Shown here: positions 15,125 through 24,202 of the stretch, piece by piece | Layout: each line of letters opens with the position of its first letter | How positions within the stretch are numbered: position 1 is the stretch's first letter | NCBI GenBank assembly: GCA_910585555.1 | Contig: CAJUFU010000008.1 | Span: forward strand, 296 to 34,134 | Source of the DNA: an uncultured Lachnospiraceae bacterium | Lineage (GTDB): Bacteria; Bacillota; Clostridia; Lachnospirales; Lachnospiraceae | Length of the DNA stretch: 33,839 bases | Reading direction: 5' to 3' | Notes under the pieces: model-generated | Seen by the model: only the letters and a program-made list of their open reading frames with translations | The model's database searches: none | Told to the model about the DNA's origin: nothing | Program-made: the position numbers and the translations under genes

Positions 15125-16378
15125 CTATTGTCGTATTTGTCCGTTTCCAATGATTTGATATTTGTAAGAAGTCAATTCCCGCAGTCCCATGGGTCCTCGG
15201 GCATGTAGTTTTTGGGTACTGATACCGATTTCCGCACCAAATCCGAATTCAAAGCCATCCGTGAATCTTGTGGAAGCGTTCACATACACGCAGGCAGAGT
15301 CCACCTCCCGCAGGAATTTCTCTGCATGGGCTTTATTTTCCGTGAGAATGGCATCGGAATGTCCCGTGTTGTAATGGTTGATATGGGCGATTGCCTCCTC
15401 TAACGAATCTACTGTCTTAACGGAAAGTATCAAATCCAGATACTCTCTGCCATAGTCTTCTTCCGTGGCCGGACAGGCTCCCGGAATCTGGTCAAGAACT
15501 GTCTGATCGCCGCGGATTTCCACTTGTTTTTCCTGCAGTGCCCTGCCAAGCGCAGGCAGTATCTTCTGGGCAATCTTTCGATGTACCAAAAGAGATTCAC
15601 AGGCGTTACAGACACCAATCCGCTGTGTCTTGGCATTGAGGATAATGGGCACCGCCTTCTCCAGGTCCGCCTCTTCGTCGACATAAATATGACAGTTGCC
15701 CGTACCGGTCTCAATGACCGGAATCGTACTATTCTCCACTACGGAACGGATTAATCCGGCGCCGCCCCGGGGAATCAGTACATCCACATATTCTTTAAGC
15801 TGCATGAAGGCTGTGGTCACTTCCCTGTCATTGTGGGCAATCAATTGCAAGGCATGTTGTGAAATGCCTTCCTTCTCAAGGGCTTCTTGGATGATTTCGG
15901 TAATCGCCTGATTGGAATAAAAAGCGTCTCTGCCGCCCTTTAGAATCACCGCATTACCGGTCTTAAAACACAGACCGAAAGCATCTGCCGTCACATTGGG
16001 ACGGGCCTCATAAATAATACCCACTACCCCCATAGGCACACGCACCTTCTTGATATGCAGGCCGTTTGGACGATCAAAACACTCCATCACTTCCCCGATG
16101 GGATCCGGCAGAGAAGCAATCTGTCTCAACCCCTGGGCCATGGCCTCGATTCTGTCCGCAGACAGCTTCAACCGGTCTAACAGCCCTTCTGCCATACCGG
16201 CTTCCTTTGCTTTCTGATAATCTTTCTCGTTGGCAGCAAGCAGTCTGTCCTGTTTATCTATGAGCGAAGCGGCTGCCTGCTCCAGGGCTTGATTTTTCTG
16301 CGTGGTAGTAAGGCTCTGTAACAGCTGTTTTGCGTCAATGGCCTGTCTGCCAAGGGTATCTAAATATTCTTTGATCAT
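15125..16378 (-). CDS. proA: Gamma-glutamyl phosphate reductase
   Basis: NADPH-dependent reductase making glutamate-5-semialdehyde from glutamyl-5-phosphate, second step of proline synthesis. It has 417 residues, the standard length. Aldehyde-dehydrogenase-fold motifs include PMGVVGIIYEARPNVT (115-130), a GNAVILKGG cofactor segment (141-149), and the catalytic Cys, probably C257, in RIGVCNACESLLVH. The C-terminal FGFGAEIGISTQKLHARGPMG is family-typical. It is the last gene of the proB-UPF0291-cyclo-ligase-proA group and is followed by a strong terminator. Confidence 0.97.
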   Translation of the reverse strand: MIKEYLDTLGRQAIDAKQLLQSLTTTQKNQALEQAAASLIDKQDRLLAANEKDYQKAKEAGMAEGLLDRLKLSADRIEAMAQGLRQIASLPDPIGEVMECFDRPNGLHIKKVRVPMGVVGIIYEARPNVTADAFGLCFKTGNAVILKGGRDAFYSNQAITEIIQEALEKEGISQHALQLIAHNDREVTTAFMQLKEYVDVLIPRGGAGLIRSVVENSTIPVIETGTGNCHIYVDEEADLEKAVPIILNAKTQRIGVCNACESLLVHRKIAQKILPALGRALQEKQVEIRGDQTVLDQIPGACPATEEDYGREYLDLILSVKTVDSLEEAIAHINHYNTGHSDAILTENKAHAEKFLREVDSACVYVNASTRFTDGFEFGFGAEIGISTQKLHARGPMGLRELTSYKYQIIGNGQIRQ

Positions 16379-16399
16379 AAGGTTCTCCGTTTCCGCCTG

Positions 16400-17110
16400 T
16401 CAAAGGACAGACATATTACTTTCCCCAATACAGTACTGTTGCGTGAGCAAAAAATCCGGTCTCTTATCATGCGGCTGTGTGGGAATCTCGTCCCATACCT
16501 GACAGCTGTAGGCCAGAGCTGCGGTGGTCAGATGTATCCGGCTTTGGTCTTTTAACCTGGAAAGCTTCTCCAGATAGCGGTCATAGAAACCGCCGCCATA
16601 GCCTATTCTGCGGCGTGCCCTGTCAAAAGCAGTGCCCGGCATACACAACAAGATATGGGGTATCTTTTCCGCCGGTACAAAGGAGGCCTGCCTGACCGTA
16701 CACTTGTGTGCAAGATAGTCTGGAAAAGCGCTGTCTGTCACAGGTTCCAGAATGCCCCGGTAACCGGACGCAAGCTGGTCCAAACCGGTAATCTGATAGA
16801 ATTCCATCTCTTTTCCTTCTACCCGGGGCACGAAGACAGCTTTCTTTTCACTAAGTGCCTGTTCAAGCAGGCTTAAGGTTTCCACCTCACTGCGGTAGTT
16901 CACATAGGCAAGCACTGTCTCGGCCTCTTTATAACAGGCAAGGGCTGTCAGACTTTTCATAATTTCTCCGCTGTAACGGATTCTCTCCTGCTCGGTGAGC
17001 GCTTCCCGCAGCTGCAGGGATTTTGTGCGGACCGCCGCCTTCGACATGGCCCCAGAGGCATGTGCGAAAGATATGCCGGACACAGGTTTGTTATACGTAT
17101 CCTTTGTCAT
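16400..17110 (-). CDS. 5-formyltetrahydrofolate cyclo-ligase
   Basis: ATP-dependent enzyme returning 5-formyl-THF to the folate pool as 5,10-methenyl-THF. It has 236 residues, longer than the usual 180-200 because of about 22 extra N-terminal residues. The core begins KAAVRTKSLQLREAL; the nucleotide/substrate signature is RRRIGYGGGFYDRYL (167-180), preceded by LLCMPGTAFD; and the C-terminal E-I-P-x-x-x-H-D-K-R-P-D motif is present. The first ATG has AGGA 9 bases upstream, although an internal ATG at residue 22 would give the standard length. The start overlaps the UPF0291 gene by 4 bases (ATGA), a translational coupling. Confidence 0.93.
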   Translation of the reverse strand: MTKDTYNKPVSGISFAHASGAMSKAAVRTKSLQLREALTEQERIRYSGEIMKSLTALACYKEAETVLAYVNYRSEVETLSLLEQALSEKKAVFVPRVEGKEMEFYQITGLDQLASGYRGILEPVTDSAFPDYLAHKCTVRQASFVPAEKIPHILLCMPGTAFDRARRRIGYGGGFYDRYLEKLSRLKDQSRIHLTTAALAYSCQVWDEIPTQPHDKRPDFLLTQQYCIGESNMSVL

Positions 17111-17331
17111 TTCTGCTTATCCTGCTTTTTGCGGTCTTTCAGATCGGTGATAGTGCCGTCTTTTTCTACAATCGAGATATTGTCAAGCTGTCCTCTTAGA
17201 TTGGCCCGCACATTGGCCACATAGGCCTTGCGCAGCCTGTCCTGTTCTTCCTTCTCGGTCTCCGTTAACCCTTCTGCCTGGGATTTATGATAGAGCGCAT
17301 TGATGCGCGCCGTCATTTCTTCCACTGTCAC
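17107..17331 (-). CDS. UPF0291/YnzC-family small protein (DUF896)
   Basis: Small cytoplasmic protein of 74 residues from a GTG at 17329-17331. The family hallmark is visible: INALYHKSQAEGLTETEKEEQ followed by LRKAYVANVRANLRGQLDNI, close to the YnzC helical hairpin consensus. The C-terminal tail is Lys/Asp-rich. An upstream frame extends to 17367, but GGAGG lies 8 bases before this GTG, and the added residues match nothing in the family. In Bacillus the family includes an SOS-linked protein, but its biochemical role is not known. Here it sits between proB (32-base gap) and the cyclo-ligase gene (4-base overlap). Confidence 0.88.
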   Translation of the reverse strand: MTVEEMTARINALYHKSQAEGLTETEKEEQDRLRKAYVANVRANLRGQLDNISIVEKDGTITDLKDRKKQDKQK

Positions 17332-17339
17332 AAATTCAC

Positions 17340-17344
17340 CCTCC
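17340..17344 (-). promoter_or_regulatory. Ribosome binding site deciding the UPF0291 start
   Basis: GGAGG on the minus strand, 8 bases before GTG at 17331. Confidence 0.65.
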
Positions 17345-17363
17345 TCCCATACCCGAAAATACG

Positions 17364-18224
17364 TCAATTTTTGTGCATCTGCTGCACATACAGGGGCAGA
17401 TCAAACCGATCGTCTCTGTGTGCCTTGAATAAAGTGCCGATGTTCTGTCCACTCAAAATACGGTGTATGACTTTAATGTCTTTACTGTTGGCAATAACCA
17501 TGTCAACGCCGGTGCTGTTGGCAATCTTGGCCGCCTGCAGCTTGGTCATCATGCCGCCGGTGCCGGCACTGCTCCCGGTGGAATCCTTACCCATATTCAT
17601 CAGTTCTTCCGTGAGCTCCTCCACCACCTCGATGTATTTCACATCCGGATTCTTTCTGGGATCGTCGGTGTAGAGGCCGTCGATGTCCGACAAAAGAAGC
17701 AGCATGTCCGCGTCGATCAGGGAAGCCACAATGGCTGAAAGGGTATCGTTATCACCGATTTCAATCTCGTAGGTGGCCACAGTATCGTTTTCATTGACAA
17801 TGGGAATTACGCCTAACTTAAACAGCTCCGCAAAGGTATTGCGGGCGTTAAAACGATTCAGATTATCCACAATAGTATTCTTGGTCATCAGAATCTGGGC
17901 CGCAACCTGATTGTATTCTGCAAAAATCTTCTGATAGGTCATCATCAGTCTTGCCTGTCCCACCGCCGCACAGGCCTGTTTGACGGCAATGGGATTATCT
18001 TTCTCATCTTCCGGCAGCATAATCGCCTTCTTTCCAACAGAAATTGCCCCGGAAGTCACAAGCACCACGTCCTTCCCCTGGTTTCGCAGGTTACAAAGCT
18101 CCCGCACCAGCACATCCAGTTTCGTATAATCCAAGTCCCCTGTTTCCTCATGCTGCAGGGAGGAAGAACCAATCTTTACCACGATTCTCTTTTTCTCTTT
18201 CATATGTATTCTGCTGTCTGTCAT
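17364..18224 (-). CDS. proB: Glutamate 5-kinase without PUA domain
   Basis: Phosphorylates glutamate to glutamyl-5-phosphate, the committed and feedback-controlled step of proline synthesis. It has 286 residues: an amino-acid-kinase domain with KIGSSSL near 18-24, VTSGAISVGKK (58-68), VNENDTVAT, and GTGGMMTKLQAAKIA in the nucleotide/Mg region. The roughly 90-residue C-terminal PUA domain of E. coli ProB is missing, and no fragment of it remains, so this is the short form. The ATG at 18224 has AAGGAC very close; the ATG at residue 8 gives the conventional N-terminus and is an alternative. It lies 80 bases after the COG2509 flavoprotein gene, a gap with no clear promoter. Confidence 0.95.
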   Translation of the reverse strand: MTDSRIHMKEKKRIVVKIGSSSLQHEETGDLDYTKLDVLVRELCNLRNQGKDVVLVTSGAISVGKKAIMLPEDEKDNPIAVKQACAAVGQARLMMTYQKIFAEYNQVAAQILMTKNTIVDNLNRFNARNTFAELFKLGVIPIVNENDTVATYEIEIGDNDTLSAIVASLIDADMLLLLSDIDGLYTDDPRKNPDVKYIEVVEELTEELMNMGKDSTGSSAGTGGMMTKLQAAKIANSTGVDMVIANSKDIKVIHRILSGQNIGTLFKAHRDDRFDLPLYVQQMHKN

Positions 18225-18304
18225 GTCCTTGTCTGTTTCTCCATTTCTCTACGGCCGGTACTTTCTCTTTTAAAAAGCCGCCGCCTGTCTGTTATCTGCA
18301 AGCC

Positions 18305-19993
18305 TCATTCTATCACAGGTTGGTAGAGAGAGGCAACTTTTTCCGCAATCAGTATGCCGTCCATGGCGGCAGAAGTAATCCCGCCGGCATATCCTGCCCC
18401 CTCGCCGCAGGGATACAGGCCTGCTACCGCAGATTGTCCCGTGCCATCCCGCAAAATCCGCACCGGGGAAGAGGTCCGGCTTTCCACGCCACAGACATAG
18501 GCGTTCTCATCCGCAAATCCCCTCATGGATTGACCTATTAAGTCAATTCCCTCTACCAGGGCCGCATTTAAATCATCCGGCAGAATATCATGAACAGGTG
18601 CCATACACCACTTTCCTTTCACGGCCGGCGCAAACTGTGGGAAAGCCGCCGCGATTTTGGAAGGATTGTTTTTCTCTGACAATAAGGTGTTTTCCTCCGT
18701 ATTCGACATGAGATTATCCGTTTTCTCTTTCTGCCTGGCAAGGACTGCCTGCCGATAGGCACCGTAACGCTCCACCGGCACGGCACCAGAACCGATTTCA
18801 TAGGCCCTCTCTTCCAGCCTGCGCTGAAAGTCGATTCCTGCAAGGGGACCGGAGCCGCCGTAATCTTTGGGTGTCACCGTAACAATCATGGCGCTGTTGC
18901 TGTTTGTCCCGTTTCTGCCGCTGTAACTCATACCGTTTATGGCTGTCCGGCCTGGCTCAGAGGAAGCGTTGACCACATAGCCACCAGGACACATACAGAA
19001 GGAATAGACCCCTCTGCCGTCTTTCGTTTTCGCCGTCACTTTGTAATTGGCGGCCGGCAGGTTTGCCTGCCTGCTTCCACCGTACTGGATGTCATCAATG
19101 AGTCTCCTTGGGTGTTCCATACGAAGGCCCACGGCAAAAGCCTTGGCTTCCATGGGAATCTGCCGTTCTTTCAGCATATAGAAGGTATCCCTGGCACTGT
19201 GGCCAATGGCCAGGATTACCACATCACTTTCCATAAGGCGGCCATCCTCCGTCCGGATGCCCGTAACCCGGTTCTGTGCAGTCAAAAGGTCGGTGACCTT
19301 GGTCTCAAAATGTACTTCCCCGCCCCAGGCAAGTATCTGTCTGCGCAGATGAGCCACCACATCCATCAGAATATCTGTGCCGATATGGGGCTTTGCCTCG
19401 TACAGGATATCCGCCGGCGCTCCCGCCTGTACCAATATCTCCAGTACCTCCCGGTTTCTGCCAAAAGGGTCTTTGACAAGGGTATTTAATTTACCGTCTG
19501 AAAAAGTACCGGCGCCCCCTTCTCCAAACTGTACATTGGAATCGGGCATAAGCACGCCTTCCTTCCAGAACCGTTCCACATCCTGAAGACGTTGTCCGGC
19601 TTCCCGTCCCCGCTCCAGCAGGATAGGCCGATACCCTTGTCTGGCCAGCATATAACCGCAGAAAAGCCCTGCCGGGCCGGTGCCCACAATAATCGGTCTG
19701 TGATTAAGTGGTTTTGTGCCCAAGGCCGGAAATTGGTATTCTTTCTTCACAACTGCCTGCACCTGTCCGGCCTTGCCGCGGCAGGCGGACAATATCTTAT
19801 CCTGGGAGGCCGTTTTGACATCCACCGTATAGACGATATAAATATCCGGTTTTTTCCGGGCATCGATGGATTTCTTGACAATCTGCATTTCCTGAATCTT
19901 ATCCGGGGCAATCCGTAAAATCCTGGCCGCCTTCTTGAGAATATCTTCCTGGGTGTGTTTTGGCATCACTTTAATCTGGTTAATACGAATCAT
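18305..19993 (-). CDS. COG2509-type FAD-dependent dehydrogenase
   Basis: Uncharacterised flavoprotein of 562 residues. An N-terminal domain of about 85 residues, seen in this family, precedes the Rossmann FAD motif VGTGPAGLFCGYMLA (about 103-117) and the ERGREAG strand end. Family-typical segments follow: QFGEGGAGTFSDGKLNT, the CMCPGGYVVNASSEPG segment, a C-terminal V-E-S-R-T-S-S-P-V-R-I stretch, and LYPCGEGAGYAGGITSAAMDG for the second FAD contact. No membrane segment is seen. The substrate is not known for the family. It lies 21 bases after the HI0933-type gene, so the two flavoproteins are probably co-expressed. Confidence 0.88.
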   Translation of the reverse strand: MIRINQIKVMPKHTQEDILKKAARILRIAPDKIQEMQIVKKSIDARKKPDIYIVYTVDVKTASQDKILSACRGKAGQVQAVVKKEYQFPALGTKPLNHRPIIVGTGPAGLFCGYMLARQGYRPILLERGREAGQRLQDVERFWKEGVLMPDSNVQFGEGGAGTFSDGKLNTLVKDPFGRNREVLEILVQAGAPADILYEAKPHIGTDILMDVVAHLRRQILAWGGEVHFETKVTDLLTAQNRVTGIRTEDGRLMESDVVILAIGHSARDTFYMLKERQIPMEAKAFAVGLRMEHPRRLIDDIQYGGSRQANLPAANYKVTAKTKDGRGVYSFCMCPGGYVVNASSEPGRTAINGMSYSGRNGTNSNSAMIVTVTPKDYGGSGPLAGIDFQRRLEERAYEIGSGAVPVERYGAYRQAVLARQKEKTDNLMSNTEENTLLSEKNNPSKIAAAFPQFAPAVKGKWCMAPVHDILPDDLNAALVEGIDLIGQSMRGFADENAYVCGVESRTSSPVRILRDGTGQSAVAGLYPCGEGAGYAGGITSAAMDGILIAEKVASLYQPVIE

Positions 19994-20014
19994 GCTCTCT
20001 GGCCTCTCTTCTTC

Positions 20015-21259
20015 TCAAAACTGAACCCCCGCGGCGGCCCGGCCCGCAACGGTGCCGCTGCTAAAAGCCCACTGCAGGTTATAGCCCCCGCAGATACCGT
20101 CAATATCCAGGATTTCCCCGGCAAAATATACGCCCGGCACTATCTTGGAGGCAAGGGTGTGGTCCACTTGACCGCAGTCAACACCCCCTGCGCTCACCTG
20201 AGACTGTTGGGGCGGATTTGTTTTGATCACTTCCACTTCCAGGAAACGGTAGAGATGCTGCAATTTCCGCCTCGCTTTTAGAGGGACATGGGCCGCCGTC
20301 TCACTGCCGGAAATACCCGCCAGTTTCAGCAAAAGCATATTTATTTTCTTATTGACTATTCCAGTCAGAAACTCTTCCATAGTCTGCCCCGACTGTCTCT
20401 CCCAGCGCTCTTTCCAAAACTGCTCGTAAGCACAGTCATCATATTCCGGCAGAAAAGAAATCTCCACGGAGGTGTGTTTCTTTTCCCGCAGGGCGTATGC
20501 GGCATGACGGCTGATCTGAAAGACCGGAATCCCGGAGATGCCATACTCTGTCAGCTGCAGCTCTCCCCGTTCCTGACAGATTTGACTGCCCTCCACATAC
20601 AATATGACTTTGGCGTCACAGCGCACACCTGCCACCTGTTTCAAATAGGTCTCCTTACAGCGAAGCGCCGTCAGTGCGGACACAACGGGAACAATCCTGT
20701 GACCAAGCTGTCTGGCCAGTTCCCACCCGGAGCCGTCAGAACCCGTGCCGGGAGCAACAGCCCCGCCGCAGGTAAGAATCACACGATCATAAGTATAGCT
20801 CATACTGTCAGATTTCCCGGTGCCGATGTAGATGCCCTTCCTGGACTGATCTGGCAGCGCGATATGGGTAATCTGCTGTCCTGTATGTATATCCACCGAA
20901 AGTCTGGCCAGTTCATAGCGAAACAAATCCAGTACCGTAGAAGCCTGACCGCTGGCGGGATAAAGATACCCGTTTACCGACTTGATACGCATTCCCAAAT
21001 CCTGAAAAAATCTCTTTGTCTCCGGCACGCCGAAGGTGTCATATATAACAGGCAGCAGTTTCTGTCCGCTTCCATGATAACAGGATATCTCCATTTTCTC
21101 ATTGGAAAAATTACATTTTCCGTTTCCTGTGGACAGGATTTTCTTACCAATCCTGTCGTTTCTTTCATAGACGGTGACTCCAGCGCCGGCCCTGGCTGCC
21201 TGCACGGCGGCCATCATGCCAGCCGCTCCGCCGCCAATCACTGCAATTTGTCGATTCAT
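20015..21259 (-). CDS. HI0933/YhiN-family flavoprotein
   Basis: NAD(P)/FAD-dependent oxidoreductase-like protein of 414 residues. The N-terminus has the FAD motif VIGGGAAGMMAAVQAA (6-21), the ERNDRIGKKILSTGNGKCN signature (31-49) that defines the family, and a C-terminal GEILDIDGICGGYNLQWAFSSG segment. Annotation pipelines often name it aminoacetone oxidase family. The bile-acid reductase BaiN of Clostridium belongs to the same family, but sequence alone does not indicate that activity here. GGAGG sits 4 bases before the ATG. It is preceded by a BofC-like gene and followed by the COG2509 flavoprotein gene. Confidence 0.88.
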   Translation of the reverse strand: MNRQIAVIGGGAAGMMAAVQAARAGAGVTVYERNDRIGKKILSTGNGKCNFSNEKMEISCYHGSGQKLLPVIYDTFGVPETKRFFQDLGMRIKSVNGYLYPASGQASTVLDLFRYELARLSVDIHTGQQITHIALPDQSRKGIYIGTGKSDSMSYTYDRVILTCGGAVAPGTGSDGSGWELARQLGHRIVPVVSALTALRCKETYLKQVAGVRCDAKVILYVEGSQICQERGELQLTEYGISGIPVFQISRHAAYALREKKHTSVEISFLPEYDDCAYEQFWKERWERQSGQTMEEFLTGIVNKKINMLLLKLAGISGSETAAHVPLKARRKLQHLYRFLEVEVIKTNPPQQSQVSAGGVDCGQVDHTLASKIVPGVYFAGEILDIDGICGGYNLQWAFSSGTVAGRAAAGVQF

Positions 21260-21282
21260 CTATCCTCCATATCCTTCCACTG

Positions 21283-21936
21283 TCAGCTGGAATAAGATTC
21301 CAGGAAATGATACAGTTCCTCTTCATTTTCTACATATTTACCGCGGATAATCTCCGCCTGCAACGCATCGCTTAAGTTTTCCAGAAGAATGTCTGTGTTC
21401 ATATAGATGGTTCTCTTATCCTCTTCATAGACCACAATAAAATGATCGGCCACCATCAGATAGAAACTTCTGTCTTCTTTCTTGGGCCGGTAATATTTGC
21501 AGATCGCGACCCTGTCCTTGGAAAAGGCTGTCAGTTCTATGGTCTCAAAGCCCAGTTCCTGTTCCGTAAGCGGCGGATTATTGTCATAAAAAGAGAGCTC
21601 TTCTAACAATTCCTCTCTGTCAAGACCAATGTACTTGACAGGAATCGCCTCTTCCTTCTCATCCACCGTTCCCTCAGATAAATCCACTGTCTCCACCAGA
21701 TACAGGGTATCCGCCGTCACCACGGGTCTATCCTCCACAGCCGCTTCAATCACCTGTTCTTCCATCTCTTCCTTCTGTGCAGTCTGCGTAATCTGTTTTG
21801 CCGGCACACGCGCTTCCTTATCCTGGTATTTATGGGGATAGAAGAATTCTTCCGCTTTCAATGCCCCATAACCGCCAAGTCCCAGCATGATACCGGACAG
21901 AATCAACAAAAAACTGATACGTCTTACAAGTTTCAT
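21283..21936 (-). CDS. Membrane-anchored BofC-like protein
   Basis: A 217-residue protein with one N-terminal membrane segment or uncleaved signal (about 7-26) and an extracytoplasmic remainder. The C-terminal region (about 145-217) resembles the BofC C-terminal domain seen in clostridial proteins: a FYLMVADHFIVVYEE strand pair, IYMNTDI, then LSDALQAEIIRGKYVENEEELYHFLESYSS as the closing helices (key residues L191, L195, Y204, L211, F213). BofC in Bacillus restrains a forespore signalling protease; whether this protein does so is not known. It is preceded by the flippase gene with a 95-base gap and followed by the HI0933-type gene 23 bases on. Confidence 0.6.
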   Translation of the reverse strand: MKLVRRISFLLILSGIMLGLGGYGALKAEEFFYPHKYQDKEARVPAKQITQTAQKEEMEEQVIEAAVEDRPVVTADTLYLVETVDLSEGTVDEKEEAIPVKYIGLDREELLEELSFYDNNPPLTEQELGFETIELTAFSKDRVAICKYYRPKKEDRSFYLMVADHFIVVYEEDKRTIYMNTDILLENLSDALQAEIIRGKYVENEEELYHFLESYSS

Positions 21937-22031
21937 CCCATCACTGACCTTTCTTATCGGATTTCCTGTAATCAGTATCAGTCAATTCCTGATTTTTATT
22001 CAGATAAGATAACTTTACTTTCCCTAATACA

Positions 22032-23696
22032 TTACAAAATACCCAGGTTCTTGCCTAACAGGATGAAGAAAAATCCAAGGGGCATACCGGAAAGCTCCGC
22101 CTCTCCGATCACTCGAAGTGCCATGAGCAGGAAAATATAGACAAACACGCCTGCCAAAATGGCCGCCAAAACAGTGATCAGGGCACCTGCAGCCTCCAAA
22201 AGCACCATCTGCAGAAGAAACACCACCACGCCGGATACGCCCGCCGCAATCGCCGGAAAAATCACGCCCGCAAACCAGTCCTGTCGATAACGTATCTTTC
22301 TGGTCACAAAGAAAAAGGCCAGAAAAGCATAGACACCGTACAAGAGAATCACTGCGCTCAGCAATCCCTGTATGCCAAGCAGCAGTTTATGCACCAGCAG
22401 ATAGCCGGCTGCAATGTGGACCAAAAAGGAAATGATCACTGTTAAGAACAGCTCCCGCAGCATATTCAGCTTATATAGAATCTTCCCGAACAAAAAAGCA
22501 AAGCCAAACAGCACAACGATGACGGCACCCCCGTGCATTGCAGATACCAAAAGCTTGCCTGCCTCCTTCGCCGCAATACTTGCCGACTTCTTTCCATAAG
22601 TCAGGCTGATGAGAGCTTGGGCCAGTACCGCCAGATAAATGGTGATCGGAAAGGAGACAATCCCAAGACGCTTTACCGCTTTGGCAATCCGTTCCCGCAT
22701 GTTTCTGTATTCTTCCCTGTCATATGCGCTTCCAATCTTTCCTACCAGAGCATAGACTGCTATACAGCCAATGGCGCAGCCCAGGCCGATCAAAACTGCA
22801 AATCTGCTGTAATAACTGCCCCACTGTCTGGTCCGCATATTGCCTTGCTCGGACACGTTCATATAATAATTAAAAAACCGCTGGTCGATCAACATAAAGA
22901 GATTGGAAAACACAGATACAAAAGATAAGGGAATCAGCCCGGATAAAATCATCTTCTGTATGGAATACTGTGTCTCCAGCCGTTTTCCGCCATCTGCGCC
23001 AATCCGTCCCCGCAGCGTAATGGAATAGACCCCATAGATTACCAGCAGATAAATGGTGGTAATTACCTGTGAGAGCACAACCCCCAGCATAGCCCCAAAT
23101 GCACCGTATGCATAGGCGTAATTTTCCGACTGCAGAAGCGCCGCTACATTCCGGCCATATTTTTGAAAGGCATTGCCGCATAACAGTACGCAAATAAACA
23201 TAGATATCTTCTCAAAGTACTGAGAATGAGCCACTAAAACCCCCAGCCCATACCCGTTAAAGTATCCACGGAACGTTCCCACCAGCGCTGCAAAAAGAAC
23301 CGCCGGCGCCGCCGCCAAAAGAACCATACGGCTTAAATGTTCCAACACCAGGATATCGGCAATTGCAGAAGACAGAAATAATAAGACTGCCGCCATAATC
23401 ACACTGATCATCAAATCCAGAAAAAAGGCCGCATGAAAAACCTTTCCGGCATTGCGGTAGCGTTCCCGTTTCACCCGGTAACGAATCAGTCCGGACATGG
23501 TTTTGGACATGCTATAGGATGTGACCAATGTAGTCAATATATAAATTTCAAAGGCTGGGGCAAACAGCCCCATTCCCGGATCGCCAATGATGTTCGCAAG
23601 CGGAATCCGCATAAACAGAAGCATCATATAGGAAATCGTCCCTGCGAACATAACCATATGGGTTTTGAAATTTTTCATCATGAGTTGAGTACGCAT
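22032..23696 (-). CDS. SpoVB-like MOP-superfamily flippase
   Basis: Polytopic membrane protein of 554 residues with about 14 hydrophobic segments, fitting the polysaccharide/lipid II flippase branch of the MOP superfamily that includes SpoVB and MurJ. Visible marks are the first segments with IPLANIIGDPGMGLFAPAF (31-49), a GTFRGYFNGYG loop (about 144-154) characteristic of SpoVB-type members, and LIPLSFVSVFSNLFMLID in the seventh segment. Such proteins move lipid-linked sugars outward. The gene starts 5 bases after ybeY, an unusual neighbour, and is followed by the BofC-like gene, which fits a sporulation or envelope role. The substrate is inferred, not shown. Confidence 0.85.
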   Translation of the reverse strand: MRTQLMMKNFKTHMVMFAGTISYMMLLFMRIPLANIIGDPGMGLFAPAFEIYILTTLVTSYSMSKTMSGLIRYRVKRERYRNAGKVFHAAFFLDLMISVIMAAVLLFLSSAIADILVLEHLSRMVLLAAAPAVLFAALVGTFRGYFNGYGLGVLVAHSQYFEKISMFICVLLCGNAFQKYGRNVAALLQSENYAYAYGAFGAMLGVVLSQVITTIYLLVIYGVYSITLRGRIGADGGKRLETQYSIQKMILSGLIPLSFVSVFSNLFMLIDQRFFNYYMNVSEQGNMRTRQWGSYYSRFAVLIGLGCAIGCIAVYALVGKIGSAYDREEYRNMRERIAKAVKRLGIVSFPITIYLAVLAQALISLTYGKKSASIAAKEAGKLLVSAMHGGAVIVVLFGFAFLFGKILYKLNMLRELFLTVIISFLVHIAAGYLLVHKLLLGIQGLLSAVILLYGVYAFLAFFFVTRKIRYRQDWFAGVIFPAIAAGVSGVVVFLLQMVLLEAAGALITVLAAILAGVFVYIFLLMALRVIGEAELSGMPLGFFFILLGKNLGIL

Positions 23697-23701
23697 TTCC
23701 C

Positions 23702-24202
23702 TTATCCTCTTGTAATATGAAGCCTTTCCAGCACTTCTTCCTGCTTTTTCTCCATGACGGCGGCTTCTTCTTGCTCCATATGATCATAGCCGCATAAATG
23801 AAACAGGCTGTGTGCAGTCAAAAACGCAAATTCCCGCAAAAGACTGTGTCCATATTCTTCCGCCTGCTCTTTTATCCTGTCCGCCGACAAGATAATATCC
23901 CCTAACAAAAGTTCTCCGCTGTCAGGATCGAAGCAATCCGCTTCGTTTTCTTCTGCAAAAGAAAAATCGCCCGCTCTCTCAAAGGAAAGATTGGGAAAAG
24001 AGAGCACATCCGTTTCCTTGTCGATATTCCTGTAATCCCTATTATATTCCCGAATACTCTTATTATCTGTGATCAGGAGATTTACGGAGGTCTCATAAGG
24101 ACAGTTTTCCATATCCATGACTTGTTCCATGATGCTTTCTAAAAGTTCCTTGCTGTCAAAGGGAAAAGAAGTCCCTGTCTCATTCTCAACGTAAGAAGTC
24201 AT
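23702..24202 (-). CDS. ybeY: Endoribonuclease YbeY (rRNA maturation factor)
   Basis: Zinc-dependent RNase needed for 16S rRNA 3' processing and ribosome quality control. It has 166 residues. The zinc motif is H131-S-L-F-H135-L-C-G-Y-D-H141, with Ser in place of the usual Gly after the first His but all three ligands intact. Upstream, the conserved ITDNKSIREYNRDYRNIDKETDVLSFP segment (46-70) and the LLGDIILS strand (about 99-106) are present. The frame extends to a TTG at 24223, but AGGAGA 9 bases before the ATG at 24202 favours the latter. It overlaps the end of the PgpH-like gene, keeping the phoH-pgpH-ybeY order of Firmicutes. Confidence 0.95.
   Translation of the reverse strand: MTSYVENETGTSFPFDSKELLESIMEQVMDMENCPYETSVNLLITDNKSIREYNRDYRNIDKETDVLSFPNLSFERAGDFSFAEENEADCFDPDSGELLLGDIILSADRIKEQAEEYGHSLLREFAFLTAHSLFHLCGYDHMEQEEAAVMEKKQEEVLERLHITRG

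Noticed and set aside
20288..21295. Plus-strand open frame of 335 codons
   Set aside because: It is antisense to the HI0933-type flavoprotein, whose motifs are unmistakable; the plus-strand translation has no recognisable domain and a composition typical of a shadow frame.
21937..22031. TTGACT followed by possible -10 before the BofC-like gene
   Set aside because: No acceptable -10 occurs at 16-19 bases, so a promoter is not claimed.
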